Source: a virus. Taken from it: DNA of 64,000 nt. The stretch spans positions 1 through 64,000 of IMG/VR virus record IMGVR_UViG_3300006853_000555, one strand, 5' to 3'. The notes beneath the pieces are model-generated. The model made no database searches. It was not told the DNA's origin and was given only the letters and a program-made list of their open reading frames with translations. The position numbers were made by a program, and so were the translations under genes. Of this stretch, positions 41,015-49,882 are shown piece after piece. Positions within the stretch are counted from its first letter, which is position 1. Each line of letters begins with the position of its first letter.

Positions 41015-41938
41015 ATGGCGATTGAACAGCGCATAATCAATGCTGAGAGCGATGGCCGTCGCCACGCACGCAACCCGAATTCCTCGGCCTACGGCCCTGG
41101 GCAGTTCATTAGCTCAACTTGGCTAAACATGATTGCCCGTTATCGTCCAGACCTGATGCAGGGGCGCAGCCAGGCCGAGGTGCTCGCGCTACGGTCCGAC
41201 CCAGCGCTCAACGAAGAGATGACCAAGCGCTATGGCGAGGAAAACGGCCGCTACCTAGCTGGCCGCGGCTACGCGCCGAGCGACGAGAATATTTCGCTCT
41301 CCCACTTCGCCGGACCGCAAGGCGCCGCGGCGCTCCTGGCGAATCCAGAAAAACCGGCACGTGAGCTGCTTAGTCCCGCAGCCATTAAGGCGAACCCATT
41401 CCTGGCTAATTGGACTGGCGCCGACGTAATCAACTGGGCGGGTAAGCGCATCGCCGAGCCCGGCACCGAAGTCGCGAAGACCCCGCGCGCGGCTACGCCG
41501 AGCGACCCATTTAACACCGCGGACGTGGTCGCTTCGATGGCGCCTACCGCGGCTTCCCCCACAACCCCTCCCGCGGCGGCCCAGCCCGCCCCAGCCCAGA
41601 AGGAACAAGCCGTGCTCCCTTTCCTCGCCTCCCTCTTCGAATCCGGTGCAGGCGCCGCGGCGGGCGGCGCGGGTGTAGGCTCCCTGGGCTCGGCTCTTTC
41701 TGGTAGCGGCGGCTTGCTCTCCTCGCTCTTCGGCGAAGGCGGCTTCGACTTCGGCAAGATGATGAACAGCTCCGGCCAGCCGGACCCCGCAAACCCGCTC
41801 GCGGGTGCCCAGGTGCCGCAAACCCCTGCAATGCAGCGTCCGCAAGTTGACATGAGCCGCTTGCAAGCCCTGCTGGCCAACCGGCCGACGCTTGGCCAGG
41901 GCCCAGGGTTGCTCTCCAGCCCGACGATGCTTCGCTGA
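41015..41938 (+). CDS. Virion-associated lytic transglycosylase
   Basis: 307 residues. N-terminal SLT-like domain: IINAESDGRRHARNPNSSAY with the catalytic Glu at about residue 11, then GPGQFISSTWLNMI, the conserved GxxQFxxxTW of soluble lytic transglycosylases. HFAGPQGAAALLAN closes the domain. Residues 160-307 are Pro/Ala/Gly-rich and likely flexible, with a glycine patch (GAGAAAGGAGVGS) that may contact membrane. It should open peptidoglycan during DNA entry. Confidence 0.8.
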   Translation: MAIEQRIINAESDGRRHARNPNSSAYGPGQFISSTWLNMIARYRPDLMQGRSQAEVLALRSDPALNEEMTKRYGEENGRYLAGRGYAPSDENISLSHFAGPQGAAALLANPEKPARELLSPAAIKANPFLANWTGADVINWAGKRIAEPGTEVAKTPRAATPSDPFNTADVVASMAPTAASPTTPPAAAQPAPAQKEQAVLPFLASLFESGAGAAAGGAGVGSLGSALSGSGGLLSSLFGEGGFDFGKMMNSSGQPDPANPLAGAQVPQTPAMQRPQVDMSRLQALLANRPTLGQGPGLLSSPTMLR

Positions 41939-41979
41939 GGCCACATTGATAGCGCGTTATGGCGCTTATGGAGTGAAAT

Positions 41980-42933
41980 ATGACGCTCTACAAATGGTCC
42001 CGGACGGCCGCTGATAACGACGATATCGATTCGACCATCGATTGGGCGGAAGGTATGCCGCCGTCCAACGTGAACAACTCTTCCCGCGCGGAAATGGCGG
42101 CCGTCGCTAAGTGGCGGGACGACACCTCCGGCCTCGCCGTTACGGGGGGTAGTTCAACAGCTTACACCTATACGTCCTTTCAGGTTACGACGGCGCTCCT
42201 GGACGGTTTTAGCGTCACGCTCCGGATGCATACCACGTCTGGTGCCGCGCCGACCCTCAATGTGGATGCCCAGGGGGCGAAGGCAGTCCGCACCCACAGC
42301 GGTACGGCCGTGGCGACGGGCGCGCTGCTCGCCGGGGCCACGCACAAATTCACTTACGATGCCGGTGACGATTGCTGGTACGTTAACAGCTTTTTCAACA
42401 TTGGCGTTATTGATCTAGCCACGCAGGTTACAGGCACACTTTCCCTCACCAACGGCGGCACAGGCCAGACATCGGCTTCTGCCGCATTCGGCGCACTGAA
42501 ACAGGCAGCGGATGAGACGAACACGGGCGTGCTCGACCTCGCGACTGACGCCGAAATCAGGGCCGCTACGACCGGCGCGCATGCTCTTACTGCTGCTGAC
42601 CTGGAAAGCGCGGCTGCCTTAGTGACGATCACCGATGGCGCGACGATAACGCCAGACTGGGACGCTTTCATAAATGGCCAGATTACGCTGGCCGGCAATA
42701 GGACGCTGAACGCCCCGACCAATTTGCAAACCATGGTGTGGCGCCAGATTTGGATTCAGGGCAATGACGGCACTGATAGAACCCTTACGCTAGGGGCGGG
42801 CTATCTGGGGCCGAACGTGGCGTTGTGGAATGCATTGACGTTCAACAGCAGCACCAAGCGTTATATCATGGGGCTGCTCGCATTAAATAGCTCAAACGCC
42901 GTGCTTGTTGCCCCACCTCTTGGACCGTTCTGA
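41980..42933 (+). CDS. Tail fibre protein
   Basis: 317 residues. The N-terminus MTLYKWSRTAADNDDIDSTI and GMPPSNVNNSSRAEMAAVAK are typical of phage tail fibre proteins that dock on the virion; the rest is beta-rich with LSLTNGGTGQTSASAAFGAL, a common fibre repeat segment. Probably part of the host-recognition fibre with the next three genes. Ends one base into the next start. Confidence 0.75.
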   Translation: MTLYKWSRTAADNDDIDSTIDWAEGMPPSNVNNSSRAEMAAVAKWRDDTSGLAVTGGSSTAYTYTSFQVTTALLDGFSVTLRMHTTSGAAPTLNVDAQGAKAVRTHSGTAVATGALLAGATHKFTYDAGDDCWYVNSFFNIGVIDLATQVTGTLSLTNGGTGQTSASAAFGALKQAADETNTGVLDLATDAEIRAATTGAHALTAADLESAAALVTITDGATITPDWDAFINGQITLAGNRTLNAPTNLQTMVWRQIWIQGNDGTDRTLTLGAGYLGPNVALWNALTFNSSTKRYIMGLLALNSSNAVLVAPPLGPF

Positions 42934-43694
42934 TGGTTGATTTTTATCTCCCGCCAAAACCGGCGATCGTCCGGCCCGCGGCCGTTGAGTTGCGCCGTGA
43001 TTGGAAACGTCCGGTGGAGGCCAACTTTCCGCCTGGCTGGTTTCCAATCGGCATGCTGAATATAGCCGGACCGACTTTCGATCACATTGCGTCAACGGCT
43101 GATTCGAGCAATCAACTCTCCTACACATTCGCGTCGCAGTCATTTGGCGAAGCAGCTGTAGATCGGAGGATTATTGTTGCCGCATGCGCTGGCTCTGCCT
43201 CGATTGGGGCCTCTATATCCACGGTCACTATAGGCGGGGTTTCGGCCACAATACATACAGAGACGTCAAATAACGGAAATACCCGCAATGGCCACGTTGC
43301 TATTGCCTCCGCACTCGTGCCGGCAGGAACTTCTGGGGACATTGTTGTCGTCTATACCGGCGCAGGGGCGATGCAGGAATGCGTCATAAGCGTGTACCGG
43401 GTCACGCGGCTCGTCAGCGGAACGCCTTCTGACACGGCGACGAGCGACAATGCCTCCACGCTTTTCATAGATATCCCAGAGCGCGGTATTTTAGTTACTT
43501 CCGGCGCGACAGTTTCCGGCGGGGGGCATACATGGCCGTCGCCACTCGTTGAGGACATCGATACCGGCCTGGATGGCGTGCAACTTAGCAATGCCCATAC
43601 GCCAGTTCAACAGACGGCCGCATCCAGTTTTTCCGCTGGGCCGGGGGGCGGAGGTGCTGGGGCGAGCCGCTATTGCGCCGCGTCCTGGGCATGA
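42933..43694 (+). CDS. Tail-associated protein
   Basis: 253 residues. Residues 1-40 are Pro/Arg-rich (FYLPPKPAIVRPAAVELRR) and resemble a short docking segment; the rest is an immunoglobulin-like or jelly-roll beta domain (ASISTVTIGGVSATIHTE, GDIVVVYTGAGAMQECVISV). The C-terminus is glycine-rich. Function inferred from fibre-cluster position. Confidence 0.6.
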   Translation: MVDFYLPPKPAIVRPAAVELRRDWKRPVEANFPPGWFPIGMLNIAGPTFDHIASTADSSNQLSYTFASQSFGEAAVDRRIIVAACAGSASIGASISTVTIGGVSATIHTETSNNGNTRNGHVAIASALVPAGTSGDIVVVYTGAGAMQECVISVYRVTRLVSGTPSDTATSDNASTLFIDIPERGILVTSGATVSGGGHTWPSPLVEDIDTGLDGVQLSNAHTPVQQTAASSFSAGPGGGGAGASRYCAASWA

Positions 43695-43708
43695 GGCAAA
43701 ATCCTGTG

Positions 43709-43725
43709 CCTCCTTCGGCTAGGAG
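43709..43725 (+). promoter_or_regulatory. Hairpin covering a ribosome site
   Basis: CTCCT, loop TCGGCT, AGGAG: the Shine-Dalgarno of the 43736 gene can pair with a sequence just upstream. The stem is only five pairs, so the effect may be modest. Confidence 0.35.
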
Positions 43726-43735
43726 ATAATCTAAA

Positions 43736-45478
43736 ATGCTTGTATCAACGGATATCGGCGCCCGGAAGGAAGCAGGCGAAACCGCCTTCGGCTACAGCAC
43801 CGCGATACCCCGAACAAACGTCCAAGAAGCCATTGAGTATGTTAAGAGCCTGATCCCCGTCGCGCCGGTTAGTGGCAATCTCGGCTCGACTGATAACGCT
43901 ATTGTCCGCACCGACGGCACCGGGGGTGCCCTGGCCCAAGGTTCGCTCGTTACCATTGACGATGTTGGGATCATGAACGGGGCGACGGCGGTCGGGGTCA
44001 ACGCCACGGCGGACGCCACCAATCGCCTTTCCGTGAATTCGACGGCCGTGCTATTCAATCACGCTGGCGCGGGCACCCAACTTAAGGCCAACAAGAACGC
44101 GAGCGGAGATACCGTCTCGCACCTCTTCCAGACCGCTTTTAGCAGCCGAGCCGAGTTCGGCCTGATCGGCGATAACGACTTTACGCTTAAGGTAAGCTCC
44201 AACGGCTCGGCCTTTACTACAGCACTAATCGCCGCCAATACCGACGGCGCGCTGCGGGTCGGGGTTAATCTGCGCCCCACGGCGAATGATGGCGCCGCCC
44301 TGGGCTTGTCTGGTACAGCTTGGGCCGACCTTTTCCTCGCTTCCGGCGCAGTGATCAACTTCGCAGCTGGCGACGTAACAATCACTCATTCCACGGATAC
44401 GCTCGCTTTCGCAGGCGCAGCGACGGCCTACACCTTTAATGGTGGTCCGGTGCGGCCTTCCGCGAATGATGGCGCCGCCCTAGGCGTTTCGGGCACCGCT
44501 TGGTCCGACCTGTTCCTCGCTTCGGGCGGGGTAATCAATTTTAACGCGGGCGACGTAACGCTCACCCATTCCACTGACACGCTTAGCATGGTCGGTGGCA
44601 CGCTCAGCGTCAGTATGAACGGCACCACGCCACTCACGCTGACGCATTCCTCGGCAGGCAATAACGCTGGGATGATGCGGTATTTTAGCCGCCCAACGAC
44701 GCCCGGCTCAACCGACGCCAGCTACATCGAATTCAACCAGTGGAATTCCGCTTCCGCAGACACCAATACTGGCACGATCGAGACCAGCTTCACCACGAAT
44801 ACAGCGGGCAATGAAACTTCCCGGATAGCCCTAGGGACGCGCTCCAACGGCAGTTTTTCTTTCCGGGTAGCGCTTACCTCTTCCGGTCTCACTCCCGTCG
44901 CTAATGACCAGCTCCCCCTGGGTACAGGAACGTTAAGCTGGGGCGACCTTTTCCTCGCTTCCGGCGGGGTGATCAACTGGAATAACGGCAACTACACACT
45001 CACGCATTCGGCGGGCTTGCTTACGGCCAATGGCGCACTGAGCATCGGTACGGGCAACGCCTTTACCTGCGGCACCATTGAACTCGGCGCGGCTTCCGAT
45101 ACAACCATTTCTCGTTCCGCGGCGGGCGTGATCGCTGTAGAAGGCGTGCCACTTTTCGCGGGCATCCCGCAGAACTCTCAGTCGACCGCCTACACCACCG
45201 TGCTGGCCGACGCCCAGAAGCATATACTGCACCCGACGGCCGACAATAACGCTCGGACCTTTACCATCGCGGCGAACGCTTCCGTAGCCTATCCAATCGG
45301 CACGTGCATCACTTTCGTCAATCAAATCAATACTGTAACGATCGCGATCAACTCAGACACCCTCACTCTAGCGGGTTCGGGTGCGACGGGTAGCCGCACC
45401 CTCGCCGCGAATGGTATTGCCACGGCCCTGAAAATTACGAGCACTATCTGGATCATCTCGGGAACGGGGCTCACCTAG
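43736..45478 (+). CDS. Tail fibre protein with internal repeats
   Basis: 580 residues. A module NDGAALGLSGTAWADLFLAS followed by GAVINFAAGDVTITHSTDTL (cut here for length) occurs at least three times (about 44280, 44460 and 44920), with a fourth weaker copy; such repeats are typical of phage fibres with beta-helical shafts. N-terminal EAIEYVKSLIPV and NAIVRTDGTGGALAQG are fibre-like. C-terminal beta domain ends IITSTIW-like strands. It is likely the main fibre shaft. Confidence 0.75.
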   Translation: MLVSTDIGARKEAGETAFGYSTAIPRTNVQEAIEYVKSLIPVAPVSGNLGSTDNAIVRTDGTGGALAQGSLVTIDDVGIMNGATAVGVNATADATNRLSVNSTAVLFNHAGAGTQLKANKNASGDTVSHLFQTAFSSRAEFGLIGDNDFTLKVSSNGSAFTTALIAANTDGALRVGVNLRPTANDGAALGLSGTAWADLFLASGAVINFAAGDVTITHSTDTLAFAGAATAYTFNGGPVRPSANDGAALGVSGTAWSDLFLASGGVINFNAGDVTLTHSTDTLSMVGGTLSVSMNGTTPLTLTHSSAGNNAGMMRYFSRPTTPGSTDASYIEFNQWNSASADTNTGTIETSFTTNTAGNETSRIALGTRSNGSFSFRVALTSSGLTPVANDQLPLGTGTLSWGDLFLASGGVINWNNGNYTLTHSAGLLTANGALSIGTGNAFTCGTIELGAASDTTISRSAAGVIAVEGVPLFAGIPQNSQSTAYTTVLADAQKHILHPTADNNARTFTIAANASVAYPIGTCITFVNQINTVTIAINSDTLTLAGSGATGSRTLAANGIATALKITSTIWIISGTGLT

Positions 45479-45480
45479 GC

Positions 45481-46464
45481 ATGGTTGGCGTTTCCTTCCA
45501 GGCATTGATGATCGCGACTAGCTCTGCCGCGGACAAATTCGTTTTCCTAACGACGACGGGTGCAAATAACTGGACTGTCCCAGCCGATTGGAACAGTTCC
45601 AATAACGATGTTTGGTGCATCGGCGGCGGGGGCGGCGGATCATACGGCGGGGGCGCCGGTTCCATGATCTGCAAAGCTTCCAATATCACCTTAACGCCTA
45701 GTGGGTCAGTCGCCTACAATGTAGGTGTTGGCGGCGCAGGTAACACGGGAACAGGGGCCGCAACGGCGGGCGGCGATACCTGGTTCGGCAATGCCGTCGC
45801 GGCGAGCGCGAATGTATGGGCGCTGGGCGGCGTCGCTGCGAATGGCACGGCCGGTGGAACAGCCCAGGGCAGCGGCGGGACGGGCTTCCTCTTCGCCGGT
45901 GGTAACGGTGCCACGGGTGCCAACAGTTCTGTCACAACCAACGCTGGTGGCGGGGGCGGTGGCGGAGGTGCAGGCGGTATTGGCGGCGCTGGTAGAAACG
46001 GCGGCGGAACAAATGCCACAGCGGGCGGAGGCGGCGGAGGCGGTGGTCAGGGCGGCGCTTCCAGTACAGCGGGCAGCGCAGGCGGCATCTCCACTGGCGG
46101 CAATGGTGGCCAGGGCCGCCTAGGCACCGGCCGTGGCCTGGCAGTTACTGATGGGCCGGGCCAGAATGCCACCCTGGGCGGCGGCGGAGGTGGGGGTGAC
46201 TGGAGTGGATTCACTAACGGCAATGCCAATGCTGGCGGCAATGGCGGCAATGGCACTGAATGGGTCCAAACGAGCGATAGCGCGACTGGGGGCGCGGGTG
46301 GCGGGGGCGGCGGTGCGGGTGCAGGTAACGGTACAGGGCTGGGCGCAGTGGGTGGTAATGGTGGGCTCTACGGCGGCGGGGGTGGCGGCCGGGCCGGACC
46401 AGGAACTGCTACGAATGCCGGCACTGGCGGCCAGGGCATCATTGTGATCCGCTACACCCCATAG
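45481..46464 (+). CDS. Glycine-rich tail tip/receptor-binding protein
   Basis: 327 residues. After an N-terminal NNWTVPADWNSSNNDVWCIG segment, more than half of the chain is Gly in short blocks (GGGGGS, GGNGATGANS, GGAGGIGGAG). Blocks of this kind form polyglycine-II sandwiches in phage adhesins such as gp38 of S16, which bind host receptors. The last 15 residues (TGGQGIIVIRYTP) are a common fibre-end motif. Likely the distal tip. Very GC-rich. Confidence 0.7.
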   Translation: MVGVSFQALMIATSSAADKFVFLTTTGANNWTVPADWNSSNNDVWCIGGGGGGSYGGGAGSMICKASNITLTPSGSVAYNVGVGGAGNTGTGAATAGGDTWFGNAVAASANVWALGGVAANGTAGGTAQGSGGTGFLFAGGNGATGANSSVTTNAGGGGGGGGAGGIGGAGRNGGGTNATAGGGGGGGGQGGASSTAGSAGGISTGGNGGQGRLGTGRGLAVTDGPGQNATLGGGGGGGDWSGFTNGNANAGGNGGNGTEWVQTSDSATGGAGGGGGGAGAGNGTGLGAVGGNGGLYGGGGGGRAGPGTATNAGTGGQGIIVIRYTP

Positions 46465-46493
46465 AAAAACCCGCCGCAGTTTCCCGCGGCGGG
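46465..46493 (-). terminator. Terminator of the DUF932 gene, convergent with fibre operon
   Basis: CCCGCCGC (46470-46477) pairs with GCGGCGGG (46486-46493); read on the minus strand it is followed by TTTTT. Lies between convergent genes and may stop both. Confidence 0.8.
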
Positions 46494-46514
46494 CGACTCT
46501 TCAGGTCATAGATA

Positions 46515-47591
46515 TCAGTCGGCGACTTCCATAGCACGCCAGGTCTTGGTAGGCAACTCCAGGATACGGGAGCCGAGCTGCTCCAGCTGCACGGAACGGT
46601 CGTAGCTCGGCACGTCCTGGGCAGCGCGGGTGACGGCGTTGGTAAAGCCCCACCGTGAGAGGTCACCGCCCTGGATCAGGTGGCTGAGCACGTCGAACTG
46701 CTCCTGACCATTCAAGCCGACTTCCTTGGCCAGCACTTCCACGGCCTTATCCGGGCGCTTGGTGTCCAGCTGAACTTCGGCCGCGGCGCGCATCTTGCCC
46801 AGAACCTTATCGAAATTGTCCTGGGTGAAAATGCCCGCCGCTACGTCGCGCGCCTTCATCAGCAGCACGCGGTCGTCGGCCAGCTTGGTTTCGGTGGTCA
46901 ACAGCTCGTAGGCGTCATCACCGACCTGGGCGCGCTTGCCCAGGTGCATCGCCCGGAACTTGCCGTCCGGCAGAATCAAGCCGTTCAGGCAACGCAGCCG
47001 GTAAGCCAGCAGCGAGATATTCAGGGCGCCGCCGCCGACTTCCGAGTTGGAGATGATCACGCCCGCATACATCGTATCGCCGACTTTCACGTCACCCGCG
47101 ATCTTCGGCGTGATTGCCTTGATGTACATGCGGTTTTCGGTGAGCTCGCACTCGGTGATCTGCAGGCCGTCGATCGCGCCCAGGGCCGGAAGCACCTGCT
47201 CCAGCACCTGCTCGTTATCCAACGGGCGATAGGCGTTAGAGAGGTAGGCGCGAGCCGTCTTGTTAGCATCGCGTTCCAGGGTGCGGATCAGCCGGGTAGA
47301 GCTATCCCGCTGCGCCAGGCGGTTGACGTTGTAGGCGAGCAGGTGACGGTCGTTGGCGTTCAACGCCCGAGCATAGACCGCGGGCAGGCCCAGGTCAGAA
47401 TAAACCTGCTGGGAGAACAAGTCCGTCATTGCGTAGTCGCCCTCGAAGCCTTCGATCGCGGCCGTGAGAGCGTTGGTCTCTTCGTCGTGGCGGAACTCAA
47501 GGGACCGGGCACCAGCAATAATGTCCTTACGGGCCGCGATATTGGCCTGGACGCGGGTGGCGAGTTCCTGGGTGGTGATTCCGGCTTTCAT
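46515..47591 (-). CDS. DUF932 family protein
   Basis: 358 residues. DUF932 pattern: FSQQVYSDLGLPAVYARALN, then RAYLSNAYRPLDNEQVLEQV, YAGVIISNSEVGGGALNISL and a C-terminal helical region. The family is common in phages and plasmids and its role is not established; it often accompanies early or defence-related genes. It is a single gene with its own promoter at 47660-47688. Confidence 0.85.
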   Translation of the reverse strand: MKAGITTQELATRVQANIAARKDIIAGARSLEFRHDEETNALTAAIEGFEGDYAMTDLFSQQVYSDLGLPAVYARALNANDRHLLAYNVNRLAQRDSSTRLIRTLERDANKTARAYLSNAYRPLDNEQVLEQVLPALGAIDGLQITECELTENRMYIKAITPKIAGDVKVGDTMYAGVIISNSEVGGGALNISLLAYRLRCLNGLILPDGKFRAMHLGKRAQVGDDAYELLTTETKLADDRVLLMKARDVAAGIFTQDNFDKVLGKMRAAAEVQLDTKRPDKAVEVLAKEVGLNGQEQFDVLSHLIQGGDLSRWGFTNAVTRAAQDVPSYDRSVQLEQLGSRILELPTKTWRAMEVAD

Positions 47592-47659
47592 GTAAGTCTC
47601 CTGAGGAGTTAGCGGGTCAAAGGCCAGGGTAACGGAGTCCCTCTCCCGCCCGCAAACAG

Positions 47660-47688
47660 ACTATACTTCTGCGGCCCGCAAAAGTAAA
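47660..47688 (-). promoter_or_regulatory. Minus-strand promoter with inverted-repeat operator
   Basis: Read on the minus strand: TTTACT (47683-47688), 17 bases, TATAGT (47660-47665). The spacer holds a nearly perfect inverted repeat, ACTTTTGCGG G CCGCAGAAGT. It drives the DUF932 gene. Same arrangement as the promoter at 53400. Confidence 0.7.
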
Positions 47689-47720
47689 GCCTCCTGGAGC
47701 ACTTTTCTCATATTACGCAC

Positions 47721-47752
47721 AAAAAAGCCGCGGGGCCTGGGGGCGCCGCGGC
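47721..47752 (-). terminator. Strong terminator of the minus operon
   Basis: GCCGCGG (47727-47733) pairs with CCGCGGC (47746-47752); on the minus strand it ends in TTTTTT. It lies 25 bases after the band-7 gene stop. Confidence 0.9.
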
Positions 47753-47776
47753 GGGGATTGCGGTCTTAGCGGCTTG

Positions 47777-49045
47777 TTATTGGCGCGGCGCCGGGGCTGG
47801 AGCGTTCGGCACGAAAGTAGCGCCGGGCGTGGTCGGCGAAGTAAACCACTTCGTGAAGTCCATCAGGTTCGAAGGGATCGCGACCAGGTTCTTGGGCAGG
47901 CCATGAGCCTTGAGCCCTTCGCCCAGGCCTTCCTGGATCTTCAGCTGGGCTTGCCGCTCGAGGATGGGTAGCACGCTGGCGATTTTGTCCGCGGCGAACT
48001 TATCGTCCAAGGCTTTCTGCACCGTCGGAGAATAGTCGAAGGTGGAGCCCCAACCGATGTAGTCCAGCGTGATGCCGAATTCTTCAATCAGGTATTTCCG
48101 CAGGTCTTTCTCGGCTTCGGTGATGATTGTATCAGCTTCCGCGTTAATTACGTCGACCGTCCGCACCGAGAAGAACTTGCAAAGGCGGCTCTGTAGGTTG
48201 CCCTTAACCACCGTGTCCATGACTTCCGCCAGGCTCTTGCCTTCGAAGACAGACTGCCATTTGATAACGGGGTCATTCCGGTCGCCCTTGATGGGTCGGA
48301 TGCCGAAGCGATAAAGGAAGCGTGGCGCATCTTTCTCGAAGACCGAAGCCGCAATCGAGATTTCCACGGTCACGTCGTGCCCCTGCGAGGACTGGCATTG
48401 CAGGGCTTCGTTGCCATCACCGGTGCCGTTGCCCGCATGTTTCCACTCACGGGCGTAGGGCGCGCGGTCCACGACGATCAGTCGCCCGGCCGGAACGTAG
48501 AAGTCCCAGGTGTACGAACTCCCGGCCAGTTTGACGTGGGGGATTTCGAAGCGCTTGGCCGCGATCTTATTCGCCTCGTAGTAGGCTTCGCTGCCGAATT
48601 TGGCCTGATCCGTCTTATTGTCGCCGACGTCCGGGATAAAGAAGGCGCTCTCATTCGGCGCGATCCAGTAAATCTCCGGATAATTGGTCTTGTCGTAGTA
48701 GGCGCCAGCTGGGCTGACGGGGAGGGTGAGCATCGCGGCGAGGCTGGCAGCGAAGACGATCTGAGCGAGCATCTTGGCGGGCTTCCACCAGATCACTGCC
48801 AGCACGGCCAGAAAGGCAATGAAGGGCAGGCCGAGCTGCGGCGCGAATTTCAGGCCGTAGGTTGACGTGACGTAGCTCACGTCGTCGGGCGCAAACTGGC
48901 CGCCCGCGGCCTTCCCCGCGGCGAGCGTGGCGAGCGGGTTGAGAAGGTTATTAATGAAGGCGTAGAGGAAATACAGCGCTAGGCTGAAAAAGGCACGCCA
49001 CGCGAGCGGCTTCGCCCGGAGGGTAAACGACTGTTCAGGCGTCAT
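47777..49045 (-). CDS. SPFH/band-7 (prohibitin-like) membrane protein
   Basis: 422 residues from ATG 49045 (AGGGAG upstream; the longer frame to 49186 only translates noncoding sequence). Hydrophobic helices at about 17-36, 70-88 and 95-113 anchor it. The rest has the band-7 order: strands TWDFYVPAGRLIVVDR and VTVEISIAASVFEKDA, then helices KSLAEVMDTVVKGNLQSR, NAEADTIITEAEKDLRKYLI with EFGITLDYIG and a coiled coil AADKIASVLPILERQAQ. SPFH proteins assemble in membrane microdomains. Role in a phage is not known; last gene of the minus operon. Confidence 0.8.
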   Translation of the reverse strand: MTPEQSFTLRAKPLAWRAFFSLALYFLYAFINNLLNPLATLAAGKAAGGQFAPDDVSYVTSTYGLKFAPQLGLPFIAFLAVLAVIWWKPAKMLAQIVFAASLAAMLTLPVSPAGAYYDKTNYPEIYWIAPNESAFFIPDVGDNKTDQAKFGSEAYYEANKIAAKRFEIPHVKLAGSSYTWDFYVPAGRLIVVDRAPYAREWKHAGNGTGDGNEALQCQSSQGHDVTVEISIAASVFEKDAPRFLYRFGIRPIKGDRNDPVIKWQSVFEGKSLAEVMDTVVKGNLQSRLCKFFSVRTVDVINAEADTIITEAEKDLRKYLIEEFGITLDYIGWGSTFDYSPTVQKALDDKFAADKIASVLPILERQAQLKIQEGLGEGLKAHGLPKNLVAIPSNLMDFTKWFTSPTTPGATFVPNAPAPAPRQ

Positions 49046-49390
49046 AAGGGGTAAACTCCCTGTGAGGTTTTCGTCGGTAGGGGCGTACCGGGGAGGGACT
49101 CGAACCCTCCTGGCCCCGAAACAGGGCCGCCTAAGGGGAATCGAACCCCTCCGCCCGCAAGGGCTTCCGCAACCAGCGCTCGGCACATAGAACCCTGCGC
49201 AGACTGGGACAAGCCCAGCTCCCGGTGGTCAACTTGGTCTTACAACCCGAACGCAATACCGGAACGGGATCAACTGCCAAATCATATTCCATATCGGGCG
49301 TCTAAATCTCAAGGGGAGCTACGTAGTCTCGCCCCGGATCGCTGCGCAGGGGTTTTCAGCGGGCGGTGCACCGCGCCGCTAAAGCGGATC
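49046..49390 (-). ncRNA. Noncoding region with tRNA-like T-arms, no clear complete tRNA
   Basis: These 345 bases hold no gene. On the minus strand two T-arm-like hairpins, AGGGGTTCGATTCCCCT (49131-49147) and GAGGGTTCGAGTCCCTC (49094-49110), lie only about 37 bases apart. Between them is a five-pair stem with a seven-base loop (GGCCC TGTTTCG GGGCC), and GGGCG/CGCCC could close the whole as a four-arm figure of about 76 bases (near 49082-49156), but a normal cloverleaf cannot be built: loop position 33 is not T and no CCA is coded. A further perfect hairpin sits at 49359-49379 (AGCG...CGCT). tRNA remnants or a structured RNA are possible. Confidence 0.4.
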
Positions 49391-49645
49391 TTATAGCACT
49401 GTCACCCAGCGCCCAGTTGTGGCCAAGAGCTCGGCATAGGTGCCCATCATGGCCGCGTTAGCATATTCTTCGATTTTGGCATTAGGCACCTGCGCCGCGC
49501 GGAGGGCGTGAGAGACTTTGCCAATAATCATCATCGCGTTACCGTCCGGACCGGAAAGGTCGCCGAGCGCTACCTGAATCTCCGGGTAGAGTATCTCAGT
49601 CGGCTTCGCATCCGTACGGCCGCCCATTGGCCCTTCTTCCGTCAT
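49391..49645 (-). CDS. Small hypothetical protein, 84 residues
   Basis: Compact protein: KPTEILYPEIQVALGDLSGP, then GNAMMIIGKVSHALRAA and EYANAAMMGTYAELLATT. Small phage proteins with this NAM-GKV-AL pattern are common next to other short early genes. Overlaps the end of the next upstream gene by four bases. Function unknown. Confidence 0.65.
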   Translation of the reverse strand: MTEEGPMGGRTDAKPTEILYPEIQVALGDLSGPDGNAMMIIGKVSHALRAAQVPNAKIEEYANAAMMGTYAELLATTGRWVTVL

Positions 49646-49866
49646 GACCCGTGTTCCTCCAAGACCTTTTGTTGCCAGTCTCGGCGCAGCGCGCCGTCCA
49701 CCGTCATTGTAGCATGCAACGAGTCAATATAAATGCGCAACCGCCGCCCCCTTAGGCTCGGCGAGATCCGCCTGATAACGGCAGTAATGCGCTGATGGGG
49801 GGTGAGCCCAGGGCGGCGCAGCTCCTGGGCGAATTGCTGACAGAAAAGGGCGGCGGCGTAGGTCAT
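49642..49866 (-). CDS. Small basic protein, 74 residues
   Basis: Chosen start ATG 49866 (MTYAAALFCQQFAQELRR); the longer frame upstream is a shadow of the neighbouring gene. Arg-rich (RITAVIRRISPSLRGRRLRI). No family recognised. ATGA-type overlap with the next gene. Confidence 0.5.
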   Translation of the reverse strand: MTYAAALFCQQFAQELRRPGLTPHQRITAVIRRISPSLRGRRLRIYIDSLHATMTVDGALRRDWQQKVLEEHGS

Positions 49867-49882
49867 TGGGGTGAACCGAGTT

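Noticed and set aside
41255-41946. Minus-strand frames opposite the transglycosylase
   Set aside because: Produced by the Pro/Ala/Gly-rich tail of the + gene; no ribosome site.
46680-47612. 310-residue + frame across the DUF932 gene
   Set aside because: The minus frame has the DUF932 pattern and the flanking promoter and terminator are on the minus strand.
49046-49186. N-terminal extension of the band-7 protein
   Set aside because: The translated extension is an Arg/Pro-rich reading of tRNA-like sequence; ATG 49045 has a ribosome site.
49082-49220. Two complete tRNA genes on the minus strand
   Set aside because: I could not close an acceptor stem or find T33 and a proper anticodon arm; only T-arms are convincing, so it is reported as tRNA-like.
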